From assembly GCA_963573305.1 (NCBI GenBank), contig OY754337.1:72265094-72329093 (forward strand): DNA of 64,000 nucleotides, given 5' to 3'. Made by a program: the position numbers and the translations under genes. Below, piece after piece: positions 46,302 through 57,004 of the stretch (positions within the stretch are counted from its first letter, which is position 1; each line of letters opens with the position of its first letter). The notes beneath the pieces were generated by a model. It did no database searches, was not told the DNA's origin, and saw only the letters and a list, made by a program, of their open reading frames with translations. The stretch is from Pyrrhosoma nymphula. Its lineage: Eukaryota > Arthropoda > Insecta > Odonata > Coenagrionidae.

Positions 46302-47342
46302 GGATTGAAATTCATCAAGGGAATATGTAGTTGAAAGGTCATCAGATGAAAAAGTGAAAGATAGTTGTTGTTTTACACTCCTTAGAGCACATTTTGTATA
46401 TGCTGCTAGTATTTGGGATGTAGGACAAATAGATTCAATCGCCGCTAATAAAATACCTTGGAAAGCCACACTCTTTGTTAAAAACTGCTAGGAGCAAATA
46501 GAGAGAGTAACACTCCTGATGGAAGGACTTGGCTGGGAACCAATAGATTTGGGAATGGGAGACTTGGGTATTACATGGTGGGCTGAGGTAACTTGAACAC
46601 TTCAGATCATAGGAATTTCAGGATGACATGGAGATTGAAATATGTATTATTTTAACCACACATGCTTTTTCTGTAAAACTAACAGAAGTTGCATAAAACA
46701 TGCTGAAACACACCATAGAAGAGGCACAAAAATTCCATTTTCATGTGCCCCATTGATAACTACAATCTATGTTACAACTAAGACAGAGCATGATGTTCAT
46801 CTATCAAAACCATCTATCTTTTCATCCTTTCCTTTTCCAATTTAATTTGCCCATTCTCTCCCTTTTCCATGGTTTTTTTCCTAACCTCCACCTTGAATAG
46901 TAATTGGAAGTCTCATATTGCACAGATAAAGCAATGTACTGACCCCTTAGTACTTCAAATGTCCATCCTCCTCTTTTTGCTGCTTAGTGGCTAAGATACT
47001 CATAATGACAATGCACAGTGTAAAAAAAATTAAAAGACTCCATTTCAAGTAGTTCTGTCTAATGATGCTAAATTATAGGTACTCTTCCAGAGAGTAAAAC
47101 ATTAGGATGCCCCTTATTTTGGCAAATAGAAATTATTTATGAAAATTTTTGCACTCATCCCCTACACTTTGCTTACTCGAAAACAATATTTCATTGCTAT
47201 AGGATGACATTAATCCATGCCAAATTGTACTCCGAATTTGAATGTTAAGAAAGATAGGTTTTGTAGGATTAAGTCAGGGTAAAAGTTATTGATTTATGTA
47301 TGTATAGCATCTAAATTGTTGTTAAAATTGAATACATTTATG

Positions 47343-48560
47343 CTATTTAAAGTACATCATGATTTTCAGTTTACTCGTGGATACATACTTTATTTTCAAT
47401 GTTTCTTTCCTGTAATCTGGGTACATTTTATGATGTTCTTGAACACAGCACAACACAAATTGCTTTTGCTCCTCATCTACAGTCAATAGTCCATGAAAAT
47501 CTTGCATTATTTCAACACCTCTTTCAGCAGAGTCATTCACAGCCATTAACTTTCTAACAGTCATTTGGGCTGTTAACTATGCATTGTAGGTCTTCCATAT
47601 TGACGGGCATTCTGGAAGAAAACTAGTGTCCATCTTTAGACGAGAGAACAGACCACTGCTCTTGGTTGACATGTAGTCATCCACTGTTTTCTCTGAAATT
47701 GAGATTCAATTGAAATGGAAGATGTAAATTAAAGAATTAAAAACTAAAATATTAAAGAATGGACCTTATCATTACAGAATGAAACTTACCATATAATTGC
47801 CCATACAATTATCTACAAAGAGGCATGTCTCTTTTTCATGTGTAGAGGTTTGACATGTACAGTTACAATGGACAGAAAGACATCTCTTAATGCATTTTTT
47901 CTGCAATTGATTGATGAAGTTGTGACCTTAGCAGATACTTTTTCAAAGAATAAACTGCTCTTGCCATCCATCGTGCTTGATGAATCGCCCCAGGAGAGAA
48001 TATTTTTTAGTTTGTTTCCAGAGTCTCCTCCCAAAAATGTATATATATGAGAGCTCTATGAGTTCACGGTCTGCACCTCTCAGCTTTAGTTTCTGTAATT
48101 CTCATTCAAAATAGTCTAACATTTCCTTAATTCACTGGAAAGCACTTCCTCATCCTTCTTGCCATTTTGAAAATTATTCGCATCGACACTTTCCCAGTTT
48201 TTCCTTTATAAAAAGTTATGTCAGGACTGCTGGCTACATGACGTACTTTACATTCAACTACAAATAGTAAAATTAGTTCCTAAATGTGATGACAGCACAA
48301 CGACGACCACTGCAATTTTCTGCATTGAAGCATTCCCAGAATACCGTACACTCGTGAACCACAAGATTAGCACTTTCACTGACAGTTTTACCTTCTGTAT
48401 GTTATAAAATAAAACTGCTAGCACTTCTCTGTTTGATGGCAATTTTTTTCCAGTTATTTGGTGTTTTATATCTCCTATTAAAAACATTTTCCTTGGCACT
48501 GCGTAATTCATGTGGCATTATATTAGAGAAGCGACTAGGAAACACATGTGGAATGATTGG
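47343..48560 (-). pseudogene. decayed transposable-element ORF, family unknown
   Basis: The minus strand holds separated open pieces in transposon-like order: KKLPSNREVLAVLFYNIQKV (about 48430), later TVDDYMSTKSSGLFSRLKMD and FLPECPSIWKTYNA, a stop, and NDSAERGVEIMQDFHGLLTV followed by DEEQKQFVLCCVQEHHKMYP (47550-47400). I recall similar AERG...LLT.DEEQKQ blocks in unnamed arthropod repeat proteins but cannot place the family. The pieces are in different frames with stops between them. It lies within a receptor intron. Confidence 0.4.
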
Positions 48561-49220
48561 GAACCAGTAAAGAGCTGATAGCTGTGCAGTCTGCATGTAC
48601 CAAGAGGCCCAAGCATGACTCAGCGCCAAAAATCTGGGCATGTTTTTTGCGTGAGTTCACGTTCAGTTCGGCATGGGTTGGATTGCTTTAATTTCAATAA
48701 AGTTTTGTGAAGACATGTTTTAGAGTAATTGCAACAATATTGGGGGGTGAGCATTGAAAAGGGTTGAAGTTGGAAAATAAGGGACACCCTAATATGTATA
48801 CATATTTTATTGGTAAATTCACACTCTGTTGGTAACATCTCTTTCCTTATGCTATTTTTCTCTTATGCTTACTTTGTACCTCTCCCAAACCCCTAAATCC
48901 TAATATTTTTCCTCTCTCTACCATGCTTACCCAGCATTCTTTATTGACCTGGGGTATCCAATCTCCTCTAATTGCTGGAGCCATCACTCATAATTTTATT
49001 TTCCAACATCCTTTCCTACCCAGTTGAGAACTTCTTCATGTCTTAGTTTCTGTTCAACAAACATACTCATTCATCAATGCCAGTATCTCAGATGTCTCCA
49101 GTCTATTCCTCTCCTGTCTTGTTGAGACCCAGTGTTTTGGAACCATAAAACTTTCATAACTTATGCTAGATATACGTTAATGTGTTAAAATTTTGATAAA
49201 GTTTTTGTTTGCCGGAACAG

Positions 49221-49430
49221 ATTCGCCTGGGAACATTACCCTGCCTTGTTCTGGCGATGGTCACACATTATATACATCTGGTGTGTGCAGTGGGACTTGC
49301 AGCTCTTCCAATTCTTACCCTTAGATCCCTTCCCAGCTCACCAACTGCATCTCCAATGAACAATTCTCAAGCTCGCAGCCTGTGTGTAGCAGCCTCAATC
49401 ATTTGGATACTTCCAGCTCCCATCTTATAT
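49221..49430 (+). CDS. adhesion-type GPCR exon, TM3-TM4
   Basis: This exon encodes IRLGTLPCLVLAMVTHYIHL with VCAVGLAALPIL, resembling TM3 of adhesion receptors (a Cys, then an HY pair in the helix). Then come a Ser/Pro loop and ARSLCVAASIIWILPAPILY as TM4. Seventy codons, phase 0 at both ends, acceptor CCGGAACAG, donor TAT/GTAAGT. The usual WMLxEG motif after TM3 is not conserved, so the subfamily is unclear. Confidence 0.68.
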
Positions 49431-49539
49431 GTAAGTTCCTATCCTGAATATTCATTTGAATTTGACATGCATGAAATTTGATGCTTGAATTCTAATAATG
49501 AGGTTTACTGAGATGATAACTTCTTCATCACTATTTTAG

Positions 49540-49650
49540 GCTTGCTACAACTGGAATTCACGTGGCTATGAGTGGCGTCATTACTGTTGGCTATCTGTTG
49601 AAGGAGGCATGGTGTTGTCATTTTTGGCTCCAGTGGCTACATTAATATTG
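49540..49650 (+). CDS. adhesion-type GPCR exon, ECL2-TM5
   Basis: Thirty-seven codons: ACYNWNSRGYEWRHYCWLSV and EGGMVLSFLAPVATLIL. The CWLS element followed by a glycine-containing helix is the best family signature here, matching the second extracellular loop and TM5 of class B2 receptors. The loop Cys would form the conserved disulfide with the TM3 Cys. Acceptor ATTTTAG, donor TTG/GTGAGG, phase 0. It is too short to stand out as an open frame. Confidence 0.75.
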
Positions 49651-49795
49651 GTGAGGCATCTCTCTTTCTCTAATTCCTTATACATGTTTATTAGATATGT
49701 ATACTCTTTTGTTGGGTCAGAGAATCCTTCCCAGAATCCATTGGAAATTTGTTAGGCTAGTGAGAACCTTGAAAGAGTGTATTTTAACTAATTAC

Positions 49796-52130
49796 TAAGC
49801 TGAGGACATTTAGGCACTAAAAATGAAGAAATAGGCAGCCTAAATAGGCACTAAAAATTTCAAAATAGGCACTTAAAATAGGCGCTTCAAATATTTTTTA
49901 ATCTAATATATGAAAACAAAAATTAAAGAAACCGATAAATCGACAAAAGTTCAAATATTAACTTAGGCCCCAAAGAGTTGGTTGATGCCAGAGACGATAA
50001 CAGCTGTCACTATTCTAGAAGCACCTCTAGTGGAATAACGGATTCATTAAGATGAAATTTGAAGGATCCAAGAAATGAATACATGGCATCACTCACTAGT
50101 TAAAAAACTCAAAGTCACTCAATACAGAACAGCCACGACTTAGCCCAAGGCTCTAGTATAGTCTCCTTACCCAAGTCTTAAAAAAAACCATATGAGCTTA
50201 GACTGGGAAACTTTAGGCTTGGGAACCTAGTATAAATGAAAAACTTAAACTTTATGGTTCCACAATGATAATTTTATTTGCACGACCCGGGTTTCGACGT
50301 ACTATAACGTCATCTTAAGGTGGCTTTACCTTTGGCTTAACCTTTGGCTTTGGAGCCAAACAGATACCCACACAAGGATTTGGAACCTTGTCGAAGAAAC
50401 CAAATTGCAGGCTTGGGATCCTCAACCAAGAAACCCACCCGTGGCTGGTATTGCACGGCAATTGGGCGCGACCCCTACGGCGATGGGGTTACGGGTTCAA
50501 ATGCCTGAACTGGTAGTGACAATGTCACTATGGACCAATGCAATAAACTAAAAATTTCTACATAAAACAAACAGGACGACAAACAACAGAGTGCATTTGG
50601 CACCACCATAGCAACGTTCTCAACATTGTTCATATTTTTAGGGCCGTATGTGCTCGCGATGAAAAACCAAGTCTACTTATTCAAGAGGTTTGAAACATGC
50701 TCTTTCAAATGATAATGATCCAAAAGAGTATCCAGAAGGTCTTTTTTTTGTAATAGCGGGCAGAAAATAACCTATTTTTGTCGTTTTTACGAATGTCATC
50801 CTCAACGTTGTCCCTATTTTTAGGGCCTTATATGCCCACAATGAAAAACCAGATATACTTTTTTAGAGGGTTGAAATCATTCTCTTTACAATGAAAATGA
50901 TCCAAAAGAAATTCCAGAGGGTCTTTTCTTATAAAAGCGGGAAGAAAATACCCTATTTTTGGCGTTTTTACAAAAAGTGTCACATTTTAACTTGATTTTT
51001 AAAAATAATCGAAATCACTAGGAAGATGAAATATTATATTCATAAACCATGTGTTGATATGTTATCATGCTCAAAGTTTCACATTGATTATACCTTTACT
51101 TCCTGAAATATAAAAAGCCAAAATTTTAATTTTTTTTCGATCCGCAATTTTTCGGGCCAGTTTCGCCCTGAATTTTCTAGAAGGAGATCGCTTTTACAGT
51201 TATTTTTATTATGTTGTTTAATAGAGCTCAAAACTTTGTACTAGGTAGCCAATTTTTGTTTCTCTTATCGAAATATCTCCTGAGATACTATGCCTCAAAG
51301 TTACAGAAATCTCATAATTATACTGAAGAAGGCTGTGGCATGGGGCCAAACAAATTACTATATATCAGCAAGTATACCATCGGCGAAAGTAAAACTTTAC
51401 AAATGTTTATTGGGGATATTTGTGAATGTCCATACAAAATTTCATTGAAATCAGTGATGGTCGAGCGGGAACCACAAGACCACTTGGCATGGAATGACCC
51501 AATAGTGTACCTTTAAGTGGGTGAAAAAGACGTTCGAACTGATGTATCGGAGGCGCACATTATTCCTGTCACATACCTCACGTATTTCTATAATTTTATC
51601 TGCAGAGTATAATACAGGATTACCATGTTCCCCATAATATCAATACTGGCTGTGAAGGCAGATTAAATTCAGGTATACTGCCTGATTTTGATCTGCCTAT
51701 ACACTCAGCAATACTGAGTGGTACCTTCAAAAACAAGTTTTTGGCAATTGAAACCATCGCATGTACGCATCACGTAAAATTACCACAGTTATTTTTCTAC
51801 TTTTTATATACTAATACTTTGGATGATTTTTCTTTATGCATGTTTAATGACATTATTTCAACCTTGATAGATTAAAAAAGGAACTGAAATAACAGACAAG
51901 CTCTGCACTAAAGAGAAGTTTGGCGACGTTGAAAAGAATATTGCTTTTTTAGGACCTTAAATAGGCGATACCAGCAGAAAAAGGCATAAACAGGTAAAAT
52001 AGGTATTTTTAGGCAGTAAAAAATCGCTTTAATTTCGCCATAATTGATCCTAAATGAACTTATAACTTCATAAAATTGGTGTCCTGAATAAAAGAAAAAA
52101 AGAGGCATTTTAGGCAATGTCCTCAGCTTA
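49796..52130. mobile_element. 2.3-kb non-autonomous inverted-repeat transposon (hAT-like)
   Basis: The ends TAAGCTGAGGACAT and its complement (ATGTCCTCAGCTTA allowing one insertion) are flanked by CTAATTAC (49788-49795) and CTAATTAT (52131-52138), a 7-of-8 match to an 8-bp duplication. Both subterminal regions carry many AATAGGCA and TTTAGGC words. No transposase is recognisable inside. The interior carries a hammerhead-like motif at 50281 and a tRNA-like B-box word (GGGTTCAAATGCC at about 50492). It sits in the intron between receptor exons 3 and 4. Confidence 0.75.
50281..50320 (-). ncRNA. hammerhead-like motif inside the hAT-like element
   Basis: The minus strand reads CTTAAGATGACG, a loop, ACGTC, GAAA, then CCC/GGG and TC. 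The stems GACGT/ACGTC and CCC/GGG are perfect. The core CTTAAGA differs from CUGANGA at the G, which should abolish cleavage. CAC before and GTG after can pair as a short stem I. Confidence 0.38.
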
Positions 52131-52337
52131 CTAATTATGTAAATTGAACTAGAGAACCATGGCTGACATTTTTGTGCAGAAAGAATGAAATTATAGCTAT
52201 ATGAAAGAATGACTGATGGAAATGATAGATAGATAGTATTACTCAGATTTTATCTACTAGTTTATTAATATTAATTTCGTGGTTTCTGTTAACACTGATT
52301 GTATTTTTATGTTTTATGTTGACATGTGTGAGTGTAG

Positions 52338-52574
52338 ATTGGCACAGTTGCCTCCTTAATGGCTCTGCGTAGGATTTCTGCCAGCACAGCTGCCACTATT
52401 GTTGGGTGTGGTGCACGAGGCTATCAGAACCTGGCTGCTGCTAGGCGCTGGATCAGAGCAGGAGCTACTCTGCTTCCAATGTTTGCTGTGTCATGGTTCT
52501 GCAGCGTGATTGCAATTGAAAATCTGGATTCCCTTCTTCTGGTGACAATGTCCTCAGCAAGTTTTGTTCTCTTT
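52338..52574 (+). CDS. adhesion-type GPCR exon, ICL3-TM6-TM7 start
   Basis: Seventy-nine codons: IGTVASLMALRRIS closes TM5, an Ala-rich third intracellular loop follows, then RRWIRAGATLLPMFAVSWFC (TM6) and DSLLLVTMSSASFVLF (start of TM7). The acceptor is GAGTGTAG and the donor TTT/GTGAGT, phase 0. A 2.3-kb transposon occupies much of the intron before it. Confidence 0.68.
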
Positions 52575-52682
52575 GTGAGTACATATTTAAACTCCTTTGC
52601 ATGTCGTCACTGATTATTCCTAAGTATTCTCACAGTAGAAAATGAAAGAGGATTCTCAATGGCCATCTTGCTTATTTTCCAG

Positions 52683-53033
52683 AACTGGACCCTTTTTATA
52701 AGCAGTTACATGGCTCTTCCAAATAGCAATGGGGAGTGGAGCTTGCCATTTAACAACCATCAGATTGCTGTCCACACTAAAGCATCCTGCCAATGCAAGC
52801 TCCTAAGCCGTAATGAATGCTCACCCCCAAGGAGCGGGGATCCAGATGCAAAGCCATTGCTCTCAGACGTGAACGACGAAACTGCTTGGGAAAATGTATT
52901 GCATTTCATTTCTGAGGCAGGCACAGCAACTCCTGGAGGTCTTTCTACCCTCGTTGAGAATGAAGAAGCTCGAGCCACTCCTGAAGACTCATTGGAGCTG
53001 CAAGTTGACTCCATTAGTCTGATTAGCTCATAG
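52683..53033 (+). CDS. adhesion-type GPCR last exon, end of TM7 and tail
   Basis: This exon encodes NWTLFISSYMALPNSN (end of TM7) and a cytoplasmic tail of about 100 residues with Cys-rich (CQCKLLSRNECS) and acidic, Ser-rich parts, ending QVDSISLISS before a TAG. The acceptor is TTTTCCAG. The five exons total 457 codons. A 3' untranslated region follows with AATAAA at 53381. The tail is not recognisable beyond its composition. Confidence 0.66.
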   Translation, partial: NWTLFISSYMALPNSNGEWSLPFNNHQIAVHTKASCQCKLLSRNECSPPRSGDPDAKPLLSDVNDETAWENVLHFISEAGTATPGGLSTLVENEEARATPEDSLELQVDSISLISS

Positions 53034-53380
53034 AACCATCTTGTTTGTGAACTTACTCCTTCATGGCATCGAATTGGAACATGGATTACATGGGTGATTG
53101 CATAAGTAGTAGTGTAAAGCAGTAGACTAAGTGCCAAAATGTGTGCCAATGTATATCATACATGCCAATTTTTGCTATTCATTGTTTTGATTATGTATAA
53201 AAAAGTTGTTTCCTCAACAATCAAAATTTTACATCAACTTATATGATACATATATATATTATAATAGAAACATATACAGATACTATAATGGAAATATTTT
53301 TTAAGTGCAATTACCAAAGGCACAGTTTAATTCAGGGCAGTTATACAGGATGACTTTTCGGTATCTAAGCATCAAATTTA

Positions 53381-53386
53381 AATAAA
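53381..53386 (+). terminator. candidate poly(A) signal of the receptor gene
   Basis: AATAAA lies 348 bases after the receptor stop codon, followed by T-rich sequence. It is the first canonical signal I noticed downstream of the stop. Confidence 0.45.
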
Positions 53387-53929
53387 GAAACTTTTATTCC
53401 TCTAATAATGTTCCGTAGATCCATCCAAATAGGGAAACAAACTACTTGTCTAGCCTATTGGTATGCAATATATTTTTCATAATTTAACATTTTTAATGCT
53501 CTCTTTGAGGTTGTATATGTAATTAGCTTAAGTTTTATGAGATGAGACTGAAATGTATTTCATGTGGTCAACTTTGGCTGCATAAGGTGAGGTGAAAGTT
53601 AAATTTGGAGAGAAAATGCTGGGATAGCTCCAGTTCATTATTATCTTGTTGTCCAGATTATGCCAATCAGTATTAGATTATTTACCTAATGAGAGTAAGA
53701 GGCATCTATGAAATAGTCCTAAGATTCATTAAAAGGGATTTAATATACCTGTAAGAATATTAGCTGGTGAAAACATATTTACCCACAAAAATGAAAAATC
53801 TTTGTTAACGGCCATAAATAGTTTTTCCTTATCCTTATGCACCTACATACTCAAGTAATAATCTCTCCATAAAATGCAGTACATAATTCAAATTTATAAA
53901 TCCCATGGAGGTTTTTTGGACAGACTATG

Positions 53930-54165
53930 GCCACATAACTTAAGTTAGGTGGATTCAACAGATTCAGGCGAGATATCGTGGCGCGAGGCGCGATCTCTTA
54001 AGTTAGGTGGGCTATACTATAGGACTGTATATAGTGATTATAGGACTATGTATAGTCCTATAATCACTGTGTTCCAAATAACTATAGGACTATAGCCATA
54101 GTGATTATAGAAAACTATATATAATCACTATATATAGTTCTATAGGAATTTTTTCTAAGGGTTGG
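53930..54165. repeat. AT-rich palindromic low-complexity block
   Basis: TTAAGTTAGGTGG occurs at 53940 and about 53999, flanking GGCGAGATATCGTGGCGCGA. It is followed by repeated, mutually complementary TATAGGACTATA, AGTGATTATAG and TATAATCACTA words to about 54165. It should form strong secondary structure. No coding signal. Confidence 0.7.
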
Positions 54166-54169
54166 CTAA

Positions 54170-55585
54170 TCCTAGTTCTGTTGAACCTATATATTGTTGA
54201 CTGCTTTTGTAGTATTTACAAAAATGTAATTATGTACAGGTACATATACCGTATGCAAGCCAGGGGATGATGTTTATATTTGAATTAAATATATAGGAGA
54301 AGAATATGTCGGCTCAGCAGGTGATGAGTTATTTTACTTCCTTTTTGTAGAGGTGTGTCTGCTATTTTTTCTCTTTTTACCACTATTCAAACATAAATTC
54401 AATGATTTACTAAAATGATTTTTTCTTCTCAATTTTATAGACACAATGAATACCTTCTTCCTTACATTATACATATATATGAATAAGCCAGCTGATTGAA
54501 AGACTTGTCCATTTTTTATTGTATTCTTTGTAGACCAAATGACTTAATTTAATTAAATGATTACATACATGAAGCCCGTATGAATTAGTTTATTTGGATC
54601 AGAAACTGGTGATGGGAGGAAGAAAGTCCATTGCTCTGCCGCTCGATTAACAACTGAACTCGAGTACTGAACTCGAACATACTGACCATCCGAGTGGCCT
54701 TTGATGTGCCTAAGTGACTGTCAGGTAGTAGGCAATCTCTTTTTGGGTAAGTATTGTGAAATCGTAGGGCAGGTAAATCTGCTGGCAAAGAAGTTATGGA
54801 AAAATAATCAGTGAAATGTTGGAGAGAGGTGGTTTTTCAAAGCACTGATACATAAAACTTGAGAAATTGGGGACAAATTGAGTTGCATGAACAAATGATG
54901 TGGGTGAAGTCGTAATTATTTAAAATTAAGTGGTTCAAATCTGCAGTTTCTTATTGGAGAAAAAAAAATGCTGTAGTGGTTCTTCCTTGTCACGTACGTG
55001 TTTCAAACCGTAGTGGTTCTAATGCTATAGGTACTAATGTTTCTCTGATATGTTTTTCCAGATGGGTAAACATGTTCTGAACTGATAGGTGTAACAATTT
55101 CTTCTTTCCATGCACCATTAGTATATAAAAAACAGCGTAACACTAACGTAAGAGACACCGTTAACATACAATTCACCTCTGTCCTCTCCCACCTCCTTTT
55201 CCCTATTCCCTCCCCTTCCATGGCTGTTGGTCTAACACCCCCTGCCACATGCCTATTTGATGGCTAGCAGGATAGTATGTAGATGTACAATCATAAATGG
55301 GAGCCTTGTAATTCTACTTCCATAAGAAATAAAAAAGCGGGACTTAAAGTAATTGTGCTATTTGTGCATGCAATGTACAGATGACCACCCATCATTGAAA
55401 TATGATATTTCCTGTTCTGCCAGCAGTTTCTTTCAGGACATTTTCCTGTAAAAATATTTTATGAATGCAGAGGTTGAGTATTTCCTGGGTGCGAAAGCTA
55501 GCTCTAATCACTGAGAGCCAAAATGAATTCATTTTTAATTTAATTATTCAATCCTCTATAAAGGAGAGCCCTTCCTCTGATCTTG
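54170..55585. other. no gene seen, intergenic
   Basis: Spacer between the receptor 3' region and the composite LINE. Short open frames at 54585-54788 and 55003-55248 (both minus) have no recognisable content. Confidence 0.4.
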
Positions 55586-55990
55586 AACTACAACCTTGAT
55601 GTAGTGGATGGGCTTGTACATTCGAATGACCCTTAGAGCTGGACTGGCAGGAGGAATTACTATTGCTCCTGGTAGGGCCACCCACACCATATAGGTGGAA
55701 GGGTAGGAGCCAGACAAAAAGTAGTTCCGTGATGGTGTCACTTTAAAAATACCATTGAGAAGTGGCATGGGAGTCCCTCTCAACTATCAATTACGCAGAA
55801 TATGAAAGTCATTCACAGATAATTGAATCCTGGTAACTATGGGACGCTGCCCACTAGGTCGGGTGTCATGCTCGGCAGCGGGAGAGGCAAGGCCTCCGCG
55901 GTTGTCATCACATGAAATCCTTGCACAACATCATCCGAGGATACAAGGAATAGGAGGGAGGAGAAGAAGAGAAAGAGGAGGAGGAAAGTA

Positions 55991-57004
55991 GTGGTAAAAA
56001 TAGGAACTTATAATGTAAGGACAATTATGAGGGCTGGGAAGTTTGAAAATATTAAACAGGAAATGGAGAATGGGAAAATAGATGCTTTAGGGCTGTGCGA
56101 GGTGAGATGGAAGGATGGCAGAGGCTATTGGAGTGATAGTTACAGGGTAATCTATAGTGGGGGAGATAAGAGTCAACGTGGGGTAGGTATGGTACTAAAT
56201 ACAAAATTGGGGCTGAAGGTAGTAAGCATTGAACAGGTGAGCGACAGGATACTAGTGGTAGAAATAAAGGTACGCCCGACCTATTTTGTACTGATCCAGG
56301 TATACATGCCTACAAGCAACCATTGGGAGGAAGAGGTGGACAAGGTGCATGAGCAACAAGAAGAAATAATTAGAGAAGTCCTGGGAAATAAAAAGCTGAT
56401 AGTGATGGGCGACTGGAATGGAGTGGTGGGGGAAGGGAAAGACCGATTTGAAGTTTGATGGTACGGGCTAGGAACAAGAAATGATCGTGGTGAGAAATTA
56501 GTGTTGACAAACACTTGGTTTAAACATCACACCAGATGCAGGTACACATGAAAAATGCTGGGTGATACTGGGAGATAACAAATTGATTACATAATGTTAA
56601 TGCAGAGATTTAGGAACAGTGTAAAAAACTTGAAAAGCTATCCAGGGGCGGATGCTGACTCAGATCATAACTTGGTGAAGATGAACTGTGAAGTTAGATT
56701 CATAAAGCTTTGTAAATTTAGGAAGAAACAGAGGTGGAGCCTTGACACATTGAAAGAGCTGAAAAGGAGGGAATACCAAGAGCTGGTGGAAAAGAACACA
56801 GGTGAAGCAAAGCGTATGGGAACAATCGAGAGAAGATGGGAGATTATAAAAACAGGCTGTGTAGGAGCAGCTGAGAAAACAATAGGAACAGTGGAAAAGA
56901 GGAGGGTTAAGAAGCAGTGGGTTACAGAAGAAATGATTAAGAAAATTGAGGAGAAAAGGATGTGGAAAAACGTCAACACCGACCTGGGCAAGAGGAAGTA
57001 CAAG
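55991..57004 (+). pseudogene. LINE endonuclease domain with stops
   Basis: An endonuclease/exonuclease/phosphatase fold: KIGTYNVRT, ALGLCEVRWKD (catalytic Glu), GVGMVLN, VLIQVYMPTS, LIVMGDWNGVVGEG and DADSDHNLVKMN (catalytic Asp-His pair). It would nick target DNA to prime reverse transcription. The frame stops at 56456-56458 and is broken near 56548 and 56579 before resuming at about 56594. The Lys-rich linker then runs open to 57004, where the hAT-like element cuts it. Confidence 0.88.
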
